A stretch of DNA of 64,000 nt from Zooshikella sp050749885 (lineage in GTDB: Bacteria > Pseudomonadota > Gammaproteobacteria > Pseudomonadales > Zooshikellaceae): positions 152,549 to 216,548 of the forward strand of contig NZ_JBOIUB010000010.1 in the NCBI RefSeq assembly GCF_050749885.1. Reading direction: 5' to 3'. The notes below the pieces were generated by a model that was not told the DNA's origin, searched no databases, and saw only the letters and a program-made list of their open reading frames with translations. A program made the position numbers and the translations under genes. Shown one piece after another: positions 54,520 through 64,000 of this stretch. The number at the start of each line of letters is the position of its first letter. The stretch's first letter is position 1.

Positions 54520-55290
54520 ATGAAACGCTTATGGGTTGTTGTTGCTTGTGTTTTTATCGTGATGCAGGTGCAAGGCGATGAGGTTATTACCCTGTCTAAT
54601 GGAGAATGGCCCCCCTTTCTTTCTAAACAATATAAACAGTATGGTGCTGGCTCTCATATAGTGACAGAAGCATTTAAAACTCAAGGGATAAAAACAGAAT
54701 ATGTTTTTCACCCATGGATTCGGTCAATGGAAATGGCGAAAAAGGGGAGGGTGGATGCAACACTGCTCTGGTCTAAAAGTAAAGAGCGGGAGGAATACTT
54801 CTATTTTAGCAACCCTGTGGTAAAACTCAGGTATGTCTTTTTTCATCGAGTTGATATGGAATTTGATTGGCATAATATTAGTGACTTAAAGCAGTATAAA
54901 ATAGGTGTAACCCGAGGCTACTACTATGGAGAGATGATTGATAATGGTATAAAAAATGGTGTTTTAAATACAGAGGTGGCAAATACTGATTTGTTGAATT
55001 TTAAAAAACTTATTGCGGGGCGAATTCAGCTTTTTATTATTGAACCTGAAATTGGCTATGAATTATTAAATCAGCATTTTTCTGATTCAGTTAAAAGTTT
55101 AGTTACAAATAATCCTAGGCCAACGAAAGAAAAAAATATGTATGTACTTATTTCAAAGGCATCTCCACAAGCGCTTTACTGGTTAGAAAGATTTAATAGA
55201 GGTTTATCTATTATTGAGAAGTCTGGATTAGTTGACCAAATTATGGATGATGTTTTGCTTGGGAAGTATCACCCTCACTATAAAAAATAA
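54520..55290 (+). CDS. Periplasmic solute-binding-like protein, paralogue
   Basis: A 256-residue paralogue of the divergent neighbour. 'ITLSNGEWPPFLSKQYKQYG', 'SHIVTEAFKTQGIKTEYVF' and 'GVTRGYYYGEMID' align directly. The ATG at 54520 gives the best signal sequence ('MKRLWVVVACVFIVMQVQG'); GTG codons at 54508 and 54514 are weaker options. The C-terminal half has drifted and lost the extra cysteines of the neighbour. Confidence 0.85.
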   Translation: MKRLWVVVACVFIVMQVQGDEVITLSNGEWPPFLSKQYKQYGAGSHIVTEAFKTQGIKTEYVFHPWIRSMEMAKKGRVDATLLWSKSKEREEYFYFSNPVVKLRYVFFHRVDMEFDWHNISDLKQYKIGVTRGYYYGEMIDNGIKNGVLNTEVANTDLLNFKKLIAGRIQLFIIEPEIGYELLNQHFSDSVKSLVTNNPRPTKEKNMYVLISKASPQALYWLERFNRGLSIIEKSGLVDQIMDDVLLGKYHPHYKK

Positions 55291-55305
55291 TGTGAATACT
55301 TAAAA

Positions 55306-55344
55306 CAGATGCCTTACTGGCATCTGGTAAGGAAGGATTTTTTA
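55306..55344. terminator. Bidirectional terminator
   Basis: CAGATGCC-TTACT-GGCATCTG (55306-55326) is a perfect 8-bp stem. On the minus strand it is followed at once by TTTTAAG; on the plus strand a run of six T comes 12 bases later. It separates two convergent genes. Confidence 0.75.
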
Positions 55345-55371
55345 GTTATTAAAGGGATTTTTTGCTAAATA

Positions 55372-56070
55372 TTAACCTTGTTGTGTATTCACCCCAAGCA
55401 CAAACTCGGCTTCATAGCCATATGTTTGTTTTTGTGGCTTAAAGTTTAAAAGAATTTCATCTGTAAATAATATGTCTTCATCATTACGTACACGTCGTTC
55501 CGTATTTTTGTTATAAGGCGGTGCTTGATGTACTTGGTCTGTCAGATCATCAGGGAAATAAAGTTGAGTAGTGATTAAGGTTGACTGATTGAGCAACACT
55601 TTTAAATGTATGTGGTTGGCTCTCCCTGTGTAGTGACCTGGGTAGATTGTTTTAAAACAGCATTGACCATGTGTATTGGTTATTTGAGTGCCACGAAGAA
55701 ACCTCTCTCCTGTGGTATCAACGTCTTTATCTTTACCTTGCTCCGCAAACCTTGAGTAATAGCCTGCTGCACTGGCATGCCAAATATCAACAATAGCATC
55801 CCTTATTGGCGTGCAGGTTGCAGTATCAACAACAATAAACGTTATAAATAGAGGCGCACCCGGTTTTCCCTCGGTAATATCATGACGTACTAAGCCAGTG
55901 TCAATATAATAAGGGCCTTCTACTTGTTCAGGAGTGAATGTACAATTTGGAATATAGTGAGGGGTTTTATTATTTTGAGGGAGAGATGTTAGACTTTGGC
56001 TAATTGCTTGGCTGCTGATGAGGGAAAATGTACCTATACTGATCCCTTTTAAAAGATTTCTTCTTTTCAT
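55372..56070 (-). CDS. Intradiol ring-cleavage dioxygenase with Tat signal
   Basis: A 232-residue non-haem Fe(III) enzyme related to protocatechuate 3,4-dioxygenase. The N-terminus 'MKRRNLLKGISIGTFSLISS' has a twin-arginine-type signal, so the enzyme acts in the periplasm. Family landmarks are 'CTFTPEQVEGPYYID', 'AIVDIWHASAAGYYSRF' (Tyr ligand) and 'YPGHYTGRANHIHLKV' (Tyr and two His ligands). It is 16 bp downstream of the sensor kinase on the same strand and so probably in its operon. The substrate is likely a catechol, but unproven. Confidence 0.88.
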   Translation of the reverse strand: MKRRNLLKGISIGTFSLISSQAISQSLTSLPQNNKTPHYIPNCTFTPEQVEGPYYIDTGLVRHDITEGKPGAPLFITFIVVDTATCTPIRDAIVDIWHASAAGYYSRFAEQGKDKDVDTTGERFLRGTQITNTHGQCCFKTIYPGHYTGRANHIHLKVLLNQSTLITTQLYFPDDLTDQVHQAPPYNKNTERRVRNDEDILFTDEILLNFKPQKQTYGYEAEFVLGVNTQQG

Positions 56071-56086
56071 TATTTCATTCCTTGTT

Positions 56087-57472
56087 TTATTTAGGTAGTT
56101 TTATGATGGCTTCCAATCCTTTTGGTGATAAATTATTGAGTATTAATTGTCCTCCGTGGTTTTGAATAATGTCCTTGGTGATGGTTAAGCCTAAACCAAT
56201 TCCCCCTGAATTACTATTTCGAGAACCTTCTAAACGGAAAAAAGGTTTTAGTACTTCATTTATTTTTTCTTGAGGAATACCTGGTCCATGATCTGTTACC
56301 CGAATCTTTATATAGTGTTCAGTTTCAGACAGATCAACTTGAGCTTGTTCACCATAGCGTACAGCATTTTCTAACAGATTGCGAAGTGCTCGACGTAAGG
56401 CAATGGGTTTACATTTTGCGGTAATATGTTTGTCCAAGTTGACTTGAATTGACATACCTAAGTCAATTAAATCAGTCGCAACACTTGAAATCAATGAGGC
56501 AAGATCAACGCTTTGAAACTGTTCTGTATCGGCGAGTACCCGAACATGCGTTAATGTGGTTTCCACCATATGCTGCATTTCTTTTAATGTAAGCAGCATG
56601 CGGTCTTTGTCTTCACAATCGGGTAGAAATTCCAGGCGCAGTGCCAAGCTGGTAATGGGCGTTCTTAGGTCATGGGATAATGCGGCCAGTAATTGGGTTC
56701 GGTCATTGGTAAAGCGCTGAATTCGCGTATACATCTCATTAAATGCTTTGATAGTTTCTTGGAGTTCAATCGTTCCTTGGGGAGGGAGGGGCGGAAGTGA
56801 TTCTCCACGGCCAAAGCGATGGGCATACTCACTTAATAACCTTAAGGGTGAGGTGATATGATGAGTGATTGCAGTGACCACCGCAATCATTATCAATCCA
56901 CAAATAACTAAAAAAGTAATAGTACGGTTGGTCCAAAGTGCTGATATGGGTGGTGGGGGCAGTAATGCCGCATTAAGCCATTGGTTATCTGCTACTTGAA
57001 AGGAAACAATATGCGTCACTTTAGAACTGGAAAAAATTTCTTGATTCATGACGGACCAATTCATACTTTCTTTTATTCGTTCACTCAAAGCTACTGCTTT
57101 TGGGTCACAAAATACTCCGCCATGGAAATAACAGGGTTCTTGGTGCCAGATGAACAATTTTTTTGGAGGGTGTTTGAAAGTAGGTCGCCAATGACCAACA
57201 GTTTTGCTGATAACAGGTTCTTCGGCGAGTGAAAAATGAATAATACCTGTCGAAGACGCATTTAATACTAATCGTTGTTGTTGCTCATCTAACGTAGGGA
57301 GCAACTGGTTGATTTGATTAAGTCGATACTCAAACTCATTGATAAAATTCTGGCTTATTTTTTTGACTTGTCGTTGCCCGATAATAATAGTACTAATAAC
57401 TTGTGCAGCAATAAGGGCAATTAAAATAAGTAAAATAAGCTGTGATGCAATTTTCCGAGGAAATAAATTCAT
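56087..57472 (-). CDS. Sensor histidine kinase, EnvZ/RstB type
   Basis: A 461-residue inner-membrane kinase. Helices lie at about 9-31 and 180-203 around a periplasmic sensor of 145 residues containing a Cys pair ('WHQEPCYFHGGVFCDP'). HAMP follows, then the phospho-acceptor 'ALSHDLRTPITSLALRLEFL' and the ATP-binding boxes 'NLLENAVRYGE', 'DHGPGIPQEK' and 'GGIGLGLTITK'. It overlaps the regulator gene by one base (TAATG). Confidence 0.93.
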   Translation of the reverse strand: MNLFPRKIASQLILLILIALIAAQVISTIIIGQRQVKKISQNFINEFEYRLNQINQLLPTLDEQQQRLVLNASSTGIIHFSLAEEPVISKTVGHWRPTFKHPPKKLFIWHQEPCYFHGGVFCDPKAVALSERIKESMNWSVMNQEIFSSSKVTHIVSFQVADNQWLNAALLPPPPISALWTNRTITFLVICGLIMIAVVTAITHHITSPLRLLSEYAHRFGRGESLPPLPPQGTIELQETIKAFNEMYTRIQRFTNDRTQLLAALSHDLRTPITSLALRLEFLPDCEDKDRMLLTLKEMQHMVETTLTHVRVLADTEQFQSVDLASLISSVATDLIDLGMSIQVNLDKHITAKCKPIALRRALRNLLENAVRYGEQAQVDLSETEHYIKIRVTDHGPGIPQEKINEVLKPFFRLEGSRNSNSGGIGLGLTITKDIIQNHGGQLILNNLSPKGLEAIIKLPK

Positions 57473-58188
57473 TACGGATGTTGAACATCAGTATTGAAAC
57501 TATAGCCCCCTCCCCAAACTGTCTTTATCAGGCTTGGTGTTTTGGGGTCAATTTCAATTTTTCTTCGGAGGCGACTAATTTGATTATCAATTGATCGGTC
57601 AAAAGGTGCCGCCTGACGTCCCTGGGTCATATCCAATAGTTGATCACGGCTAAAAATAACGTGTGGTTGTTGTACGAATACTTTAAGTAAGCGGAATTCT
57701 CCAGTACTTAAGGCAACAACGACGCCATCATCTCTTACTAATTGTTGTTTGTGCAGGTCAAATTCCCAACGATCAAAATAAATAAATTTACTATTTTGAG
57801 TTTTAGGGGGAGGGGATGAAGGTTGCTGGTGTCGTCTTAGAACAGCTCTTACACGCGCGAGTAATTCGCGGGGGTTAAAAGGTTTAGCAAGGTAATCATC
57901 AGCGCCAACTTCGAGGCCCACAATTTTATCAGTGTCTTCACCTAATGCTGACAGGATAATAATAGGTGTGTTGCTTTCATGACGCACTTGACGGCAAAGG
58001 GTAAGCCCATCATCGCCAGGCATCATTAAATCCATAATAATTAAATCAATAGATTCTTTAGCAAGCACTTCTTTCATTTGCTCGCCATTTTCCGCCAAGC
58101 TAACTTCATAGTCTTGTTGGTTTAAATAGCGGCCAATTAGCTCCCTAATATCACTGTGATCATCAACAACCAGAATATGTTGTTTCAT
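57472..58188 (-). CDS. OmpR-family response regulator
   Basis: A 238-residue regulator with a receiver (about 3-118; phospho-Asp in 'LIIMDLMMPGDDGL', Lys in 'DDYLAKPFNPREL') and a winged-helix output domain (about 140-235, 'SIDNQISRLRRKIE', 'LIKTVWGGGYSF'). It forms a system with the kinase just downstream. Its divergent neighbour is the RND adaptor, 243 bp away, so control of that pump is plausible. Confidence 0.94.
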   Translation of the reverse strand: MKQHILVVDDHSDIRELIGRYLNQQDYEVSLAENGEQMKEVLAKESIDLIIMDLMMPGDDGLTLCRQVRHESNTPIIILSALGEDTDKIVGLEVGADDYLAKPFNPRELLARVRAVLRRHQQPSSPPPKTQNSKFIYFDRWEFDLHKQQLVRDDGVVVALSTGEFRLLKVFVQQPHVIFSRDQLLDMTQGRQAAPFDRSIDNQISRLRRKIEIDPKTPSLIKTVWGGGYSFNTDVQHP

Positions 58189-58440
58189 AACTGCTTTTTT
58201 CGCTATGTCTATAAAATGTCCAAGAGTCCAGGATTATAAGAAAAGCCTCAATCGCTGTGGAAGCAGATATTTGTCGCAATATGTCGTAACTTGTCTCATA
58301 CAATTTAATAAGCTTATGACATAGCATAACGACAGATATATGATTTAATTATTTAAATTTATTAAGCGTTTCCCTTCTAGCTCCCAATTAGAATTATAGA
58401 CTGTTCGGTCAAGGTCTCACTGTGTTGAGGAATGTTTTTT

Positions 58441-59853
58441 ATGAGTGCAGTGCGTAATGATCAAGAGAATGATCAACAAAGTAAATCATCTGCTCAATTT
58501 GGACTCCCATCACTTCCTGAACACAGTGATTACAGTCAAAGTGCCAGCTATTCAGCGCGAAGAAGTTCATTATGGATTGTACTTATTGGTTTGCTCATTC
58601 TTGGGGGAACAGCGGGTCTTGCAGCGTATTGGCTGGTTCATCCCTCGCGAATTCCTAAAAGACCCATTGAGGTTCGTCCGCCGATTGTGACCACGATGAA
58701 GGTAGGAGAGCCTAAGGCAATGCCTATCATTGCTGGTTTTGGTCATGTTGAGCCGATGCATCAGGTGACAGTAAAACCTGAGGTTACGGCGATGGTTAGT
58801 CAGGTTTCAGCTAAGTTGTCCCCTGGAAACAGAGTGCAAAAAGGGGATGTATTAGTACAACTGGATGCCAGAGAATATCGTACAGCACTGCGTAAGGCTG
58901 AAGCGGCTTTAGCGATTGCTGAGGCTGAATTTCAGCAGGCTCAAGGCTTAAAAGATAAAGCAACCAAAGAGTTTAAATTTTTAGGAGGAGATCTAACCCC
59001 TGCCCAGCGGGCTTTAGAGCGTTATGAACCCCAATTGAAAGCCGCTGAAGCAAAATTAGAAGAGGCTAAGGCTAATGTTGAGCTGGCAACGCTAAATGTT
59101 GAGCGAACCAGGCTTATAGCACCTTTTAGTGGTGTGATTAGCAGTAAGGAGGTTGAGGTCGGGCAGTTAGTGACGACACAGCAACCCCTTTTTACACTAG
59201 TGGATACCCAGGCTTTTTGGATTAAAGCCGCTATTCCTGCTGATGTATTGAGTTGGTTATCATTTGGTGCAGAGCAGCATAGTACTGGCTCAATGGTTGA
59301 GGTGGCTTTGACCTCAGGGGCTGTTAAAGCCTCTCAAAGTCAAATTGATATTCGAAAAGGGTTTGTTTGGCAGCGTTTGCCAGAGTTAAGCCCTGACTCA
59401 AGACAAGTCAATGTATTAATCAAGGTTAATAATCCGCTGGGTATTGAAACCGTAAGTGGTTCAGTACCAGAAAAAGAGCCATTACCCCCTCTTTTTATTA
59501 ATGATTTTGTGTCATTACGTATTCAGGGACCCACTCTGGAAAATGTATTTACTTTACCTGAAGGTATGTTACGGGATGGGGATGTTGTCTGGCTCTTTGA
59601 TGAGGATGGCCGACTAAAAAAACAGTCTGTTAATGTTGTATATAAACAAGACCAACAGGTGTTAGTCAGTGGCAATTTAAAACCAACCGATGAACTTGTC
59701 TCCAGTCACCTAAGCATTGCTATTGATGGTATGCCGTTGCGAAAAGAAGCCGAAAAACAAATGACTGCCCAAAAGAATAATACAGTTGCAACCACCCAGC
59801 AGCAGCCGTCTATTTCAGAACAGGTAAAAGTATTATCTGGAGATAAGTCATGA
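58441..59853 (+). CDS. RND efflux adaptor (HlyD/MFP family)
   Basis: A 470-residue periplasmic adaptor anchored by one N-terminal helix (about 43-66, 'SLWIVLIGLLILGGTAG') and not by lipid. The lipoyl halves ('KLSPGNRVQKGDVLVQLD', 'APFSGVISSKEVEVGQLV') flank a short coiled coil. ATG 58441 fits the TGAGGA ribosome site better than ATG 58432, which is one base from it. It overlaps the pump gene by 4 bp. Confidence 0.92.
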   Translation: MSAVRNDQENDQQSKSSAQFGLPSLPEHSDYSQSASYSARRSSLWIVLIGLLILGGTAGLAAYWLVHPSRIPKRPIEVRPPIVTTMKVGEPKAMPIIAGFGHVEPMHQVTVKPEVTAMVSQVSAKLSPGNRVQKGDVLVQLDAREYRTALRKAEAALAIAEAEFQQAQGLKDKATKEFKFLGGDLTPAQRALERYEPQLKAAEAKLEEAKANVELATLNVERTRLIAPFSGVISSKEVEVGQLVTTQQPLFTLVDTQAFWIKAAIPADVLSWLSFGAEQHSTGSMVEVALTSGAVKASQSQIDIRKGFVWQRLPELSPDSRQVNVLIKVNNPLGIETVSGSVPEKEPLPPLFINDFVSLRIQGPTLENVFTLPEGMLRDGDVVWLFDEDGRLKKQSVNVVYKQDQQVLVSGNLKPTDELVSSHLSIAIDGMPLRKEAEKQMTAQKNNTVATTQQQPSISEQVKVLSGDKS

Positions 59854-62800
59854 TACTGGATAAGGCTAAAGGCCCTATTGCCTGGTTTTTACGTAATACA
59901 GTTGCTGCTAATTTATTAATGTGGTTTTTTTTAGTGGGTGGCTTGGCTGTTACCTGGCAAATCAAAAAAGAAGTTTTCCCGGCATTTTCGCTTGATGAGA
60001 TTACGATTACGGTCAGCTACCCTGGTGCCGCACCCGAGGCGGTATCTCAAGGCATTTTGTTAGCGATAGAAGAAGCACTGAGTGGCGTTAGTGGGTTAAG
60101 TGATATATCCGCTACAGCAAAAGAGGGGATGGCATCGGTTTCTGCAGAGCTACAAAAGTCAGCAAATGCGATGTCTGTCTATCAGGATGTAAAACAAGCG
60201 GTTGATCGTATCACAACGTTTCCAGAAGGTGCAGAGCAACCTCAGATCACATTAGCCTCGAGAGATCACCAAGTCGTGGATTTGACACTGTATGGAGAGG
60301 TTAGCCAACAGGTTCTTCAGCAGTATGCCAGCCAAGTGCGTCGAAAATTATTAGTTAACCCGGTTATTACCAAGGTCGATCTATCTGGCATGAAGGACTA
60401 TGAGGTAGAGATTGCACTACCACTCAGTAGCATTGAGCGCTATGGGCTGGGACCCACTCAAATTGCCGCTATTATAAGGAAAGCATCTGTGGATGGTGCA
60501 GGTGGCAGTCTTTATGCCAAGTCTGGCGAATTAATGCTCAAAGTGGATGAAGAAAAACAGTGGGCTACAGATTATGCAGATATTTCTGTTAAAACCTTAG
60601 CAGATGGCTCAGTGATTAAGCTAAAGGATATTGCAGAAGTTCGTGAAGGCTTTGAAGAGTCAACTGATGCGCAAGGCTATAATGGTTTTCCAGCCATTAT
60701 TATTCAAGTGTATCGTCAGGGGGATGAGTCCCCTATGGCTATTACCAGTGTTGTACAATCTTTATTACCTGATATTCAGGCTGATCTGCCAAATGGATTA
60801 ACCTTAAAAGTAACCCGAGATTTGACTGAGGTTTTCCAAGAACGTTTGGACTTATTACTGGGTAATGCTTTTATTGGTCTTGTATTGGTAATGATTGTAT
60901 TAGGGTTATTTTTGCAGTGGCGTTTGGCTATTTGGGTGACAATGGGAATACCCACTGCTTTTCTTGGTGGGATGTTATTGCTACCCACCATGGATGTCTC
61001 AATTAATATGGTTTCCATGTTTGCGTTTATTCTGGCGCTAGGCATTGTGGTTGATGACGCGATTATTGCGGGTGAAAATATTTATGCCTACCAGCAACAG
61101 GGATATTCGTTTTTTGAAGCAGCTTTATTAGGGGCAAAATCGGTAGCGATTCCCCTCTCGTGTAGTATTTTGACCAATATTGTTGCTTTTTCGCCATTAT
61201 ATTTTTTACCTGGGTTTTTAGGGAAAATTTTTCAAGTCACACCACTGGTGATTGCGGCTGTTTTTATTGTGTCTTGGATTGAGGCTTTATTTATTTTGCC
61301 TGCGCATTTAGCAGCAATAAAGCCATCGGAAAATTCAAACCCCAACTTCTTACAAAAAATTCAATTACGTGTTGATAGTGCACTTAATTATTTTATTCAT
61401 AGGATTTACGAGCGGCTTTTACGTCGTTGTCTTCACTACCGTTATTTATCACTGCTGCTGTTTTTGTGCGTGTCTGGCTTAGTGATGAGTTATTGTGCCA
61501 GTGGACGTATGGGCTTTAGCTTAATGCCTCGCGTACAAAGTGATTATTTGTTAGCGACAGCAATCGTCCCTATTGGAACTTCAGCAGATTTTATCGAGGG
61601 CGTAGAACAGCAGTTGGTGGCAGGAGCCAAGCACGTTAAACACACCTGGGATGTCATTGATGGCATTAGTACCAAAGTGGAAGAGAATACGATTGAAGTC
61701 CGCTTGATGTTGATGGCAGACCTGCAAGCAGGGGTTGATTTGCAGCAGCTATCACAACAATGGCGTACGTCTGTAGGCATTATTCCTGGTCTCGAACAGT
61801 TAAAGTTTGAAGCAGATGCGGGGGGACCAGGGCGAGGTGCAGCACTTACCGTTGAGTTGTCTCATCAGGATCAACTGGTTTTAGAGCAAGCAGCACAGCA
61901 ACTCGCAGCTGAATTAGCAGGTTATGCTCAAGTGAAAGATGTCAATGACGGAGTATTGCGAGGCAAGGAACAATTACGGTTTAAATTATTGCCAGCGGGT
62001 GAAAGTTTGGGTTTAACACCTGAGATGGTTGCTCAGCAGGTGAGGGCGGCTTTTTATGGTGCTGAAGCATTACGCCAGCTTCGGGGTGAAGATGAAGTCA
62101 AGGTGATGGTTCGTTTACCTAGAGCAACGAGGGAATCAATATCAACGTTAAATCAGCTTAAGTTGCTTACACCTGCAGGGTACTTTGTGCCTTTAAATCA
62201 AGTGGTTAGTGTGAGCAGAGAACGAAGTTATCAGCAAATCACGCGTAATAATGGGCAACAAGTATTACAGGTGAGTGCTAATATTGAGCCTATTGCTCAT
62301 ACGCAACAGTTATTGAATACCCTGCAACAAGAAGTTTTTCCCATTTTAAAACAGCAATTTCCAAGTTTAACTATTAGTCTGCGCGGTAAGCAGGAGACAG
62401 CACAAGACAGTATTTCGAGTTTAATTACCAGTAGTATCATCGTGCTTATTGTGTTGTATGCAATGTTAGCTATTCCGTTTAACAGTTACAGTCAGCCTTT
62501 ATTAGTATTAGTGGCTATTCCTTTTGGTCTGATGGGGGCGGTTATTGGTCATATTATTATGGGTGAAAGCCTAAGTATGATAAGTATCCAAGGGATGGTG
62601 GCATTAAGTGGGGTAGTGGTTAATGATAGTTTGGTGTTGATTGACTATGCGAATAAGTTAAATCAAGAGGCTACGAATAAATACGAAATTATTATTGCGG
62701 CGGCTAAACGTCGTTTTCGACCAATAATGATGACAACATTGACGACCTTTGTGGGGCTGGCACCCATGATGTTTGAAACGGCAGCACAAGCGAAATTTTT

Positions 62801-62948
62801 AGTACCAATGGCGATTTCACTTGGTTATGGCGTTTTATTTGCAACAGCCATTTGTTTATTACTTCTGCCTTGTATGTACGTCATTTTAGCGGATGTTAAG
62901 CATTTAATGGGCCGTGCTCAAAGCCCTGCGGGTGTTATTCCAGCATAA
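59850..62948 (+). CDS. RND-family inner-membrane efflux pump
   Basis: A 1032-residue AcrB-type proton-driven exporter. The proton-relay aspartates are D402-D403 in 'LGIVVDDAIIAGEN'. Two periplasmic porter loops and twelve membrane helices in two halves are evident ('FKLLPAGESLGLTPEMVAQQ' porter part; 'IQGMVALSGVVVNDSLVLID' second half). Compared with AcrB it resembles the short-adaptor VexF/'CzcA-not' drug-pump subgroup. No outer-membrane channel gene follows within the window. Confidence 0.94.
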   Translation: MILDKAKGPIAWFLRNTVAANLLMWFFLVGGLAVTWQIKKEVFPAFSLDEITITVSYPGAAPEAVSQGILLAIEEALSGVSGLSDISATAKEGMASVSAELQKSANAMSVYQDVKQAVDRITTFPEGAEQPQITLASRDHQVVDLTLYGEVSQQVLQQYASQVRRKLLVNPVITKVDLSGMKDYEVEIALPLSSIERYGLGPTQIAAIIRKASVDGAGGSLYAKSGELMLKVDEEKQWATDYADISVKTLADGSVIKLKDIAEVREGFEESTDAQGYNGFPAIIIQVYRQGDESPMAITSVVQSLLPDIQADLPNGLTLKVTRDLTEVFQERLDLLLGNAFIGLVLVMIVLGLFLQWRLAIWVTMGIPTAFLGGMLLLPTMDVSINMVSMFAFILALGIVVDDAIIAGENIYAYQQQGYSFFEAALLGAKSVAIPLSCSILTNIVAFSPLYFLPGFLGKIFQVTPLVIAAVFIVSWIEALFILPAHLAAIKPSENSNPNFLQKIQLRVDSALNYFIHRIYERLLRRCLHYRYLSLLLFLCVSGLVMSYCASGRMGFSLMPRVQSDYLLATAIVPIGTSADFIEGVEQQLVAGAKHVKHTWDVIDGISTKVEENTIEVRLMLMADLQAGVDLQQLSQQWRTSVGIIPGLEQLKFEADAGGPGRGAALTVELSHQDQLVLEQAAQQLAAELAGYAQVKDVNDGVLRGKEQLRFKLLPAGESLGLTPEMVAQQVRAAFYGAEALRQLRGEDEVKVMVRLPRATRESISTLNQLKLLTPAGYFVPLNQVVSVSRERSYQQITRNNGQQVLQVSANIEPIAHTQQLLNTLQQEVFPILKQQFPSLTISLRGKQETAQDSISSLITSSIIVLIVLYAMLAIPFNSYSQPLLVLVAIPFGLMGAVIGHIIMGESLSMISIQGMVALSGVVVNDSLVLIDYANKLNQEATNKYEIIIAAAKRRFRPIMMTTLTTFVGLAPMMFETAAQAKFLVPMAISLGYGVLFATAICLLLLPCMYVILADVKHLMGRAQSPAGVIPA

Positions 62949-62974
62949 AAGTGATCGTTCAGAGATGGGTGGGC

Positions 62975-63358
62975 TTAATAACGGCCACCCGTTTCAATCT
63001 CATCTAAGACACCATCACGGAAAATGAGAAACTTTAAAAACTGGCCTTTTTGGCCATAAGTCCACTTTTCTACAATGACTTCTTTTTTAGATGTATAAGT
63101 TCTGCCTGTTGTTTCGTTATAGTCAGGATTGGTATAACGAATATGTGTTCGCTCTTCTGTTATCCGTGTTCCTAAATACTCTTTTTGTAAGGGTTCCCCA
63201 CAAGTGAGTATCACTTTTGTCGTTGAATCTCCGGTTTTAACTAATTTACTGCCGCAACGCATAGTGTCACTGAAGGTGTTGGTTGAGAAAAGTATGCATG
63301 TGGTTAACGTCAGAAAGCTGAGTGAGTAACTGACCTTTCTACCTATCATATAGGACAC
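62975..63358 (-). CDS. Secreted DUF2845-family protein, third copy
   Basis: A 127-residue paralogue of the pair at 2011-2722. Signal peptide to about residue 31 ('CILFSTNTFSDT'), then 'MRCGSKLVKTGDSTTKVILT', 'CGEPLQKEYLG' and the C-terminal 'VEKWTYGQKGQFLKFLIF' with 'IETGGRY'. It is convergent with the RND pump and separated by 26 bp. Function unknown. Confidence 0.88.
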   Translation of the reverse strand: MSYMIGRKVSYSLSFLTLTTCILFSTNTFSDTMRCGSKLVKTGDSTTKVILTCGEPLQKEYLGTRITEERTHIRYTNPDYNETTGRTYTSKKEVIVEKWTYGQKGQFLKFLIFRDGVLDEIETGGRY

Positions 63359-63572
63359 CTATAATTGCTTGAAAAGTGATCTAAGTTTAGCGTACTCAAA
63401 GACGCTGGGGAACCATATCACTTTAGGTTTGCAACACTACTCTGATTTTTCTTATATTTTATCTCCTTGATTAGGGGATCTATAGTGTTTACATGCCCTT
63501 ACATCTTCGTGGCATTATGAGAAAACGCGAACCGTTTATCCGGTAGAATATTACTTCGCGTTCTTTATGTTT

Positions 63573-64000
<428 letters not shown>

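Overview
The window reads as chromosome of an AT-rich, probably marine gammaproteobacterium. Supporting signs are a ThiG/ThiH thiazole branch, a very large secreted chitinase, EnvZ/OmpR-type signalling, RND and ABC-2 exporters and a type VI secretion locus. A Zooshikella/Spartinivicinus-like relative would fit, but that is an impression and not a classification. No tRNA, rRNA, CRISPR array or intact insertion sequence was seen.

Layout. 0-2 kb: end of a thiamine operon (thiG, thiH). 2-4.4 kb: small secreted proteins (two DUF2845 paralogues, a solute-binding-like protein, a Cys-rich repeat protein). 4.9-8.2 kb: YghU-type glutathione transferase, and an old-yellow-enzyme reductase divergent from its likely LysR regulator. 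8.3-12.9 kb: a small island bracketed by two same-orientation copies of a roughly 100-bp palindromic repeat. It holds a DUF1232 protein and a SIR2-STAND candidate anti-phage gene split by a -1 frame change exactly at a T TTT TTA slippery heptamer, with a short basic leader ORF overlapping its start. 12.9-20 kb: a GH18-CBM-CBM-GH19 chitinase, a yeast-type cytosine deaminase, an EmrE-like pump, a WYL regulator and a VOC protein. 20.6-26.2 kb: a secreted Cys-rich repeat protein abutting a Bacteroidetes-style hybrid two-component sensor/regulator.

28-44.5 kb is the centrepiece: a T6SS gene cluster whose first four genes (sheath small, sheath large, Hcp/IglC-like tube, TssK) follow the iglA-iglB-iglC-iglD order of the Francisella pathogenicity island. 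It then carries a needle-only spike gene, TssF, a TssL lacking a membrane anchor, TssG, a TssA/IglI-like protein, a gp27/OB-only VgrG, a DUF4280 PAAR-like tip and a miniature TssM-like membrane protein. Candidate cargo follows: a GH-A-clan glycosidase, an orphan 647-aa protein and a class-3 lipase. ClpV, TssE, TssJ and a full-length TssM are not in the window. 44.5-49.3 kb is a plastic border: a decayed reverse transcriptase, a GC-richer glycine-zipper protein of unknown function, a secreted beta-helix protein, REP-like hairpins and a pseudogene.

49.7-64 kb: a TetR-HlyD-ABC-2 export operon, two facing paralogous solute-binding proteins, an operon of response regulator, sensor kinase and Tat-exported intradiol dioxygenase divergent from an RND pump, a third DUF2845 protein, and at the right edge the C-terminus of a minus-strand beta/gamma-crystallin-like protein preceded by a polyglutamine tract encoded by an alternating CAA/CAG hexanucleotide repeat.
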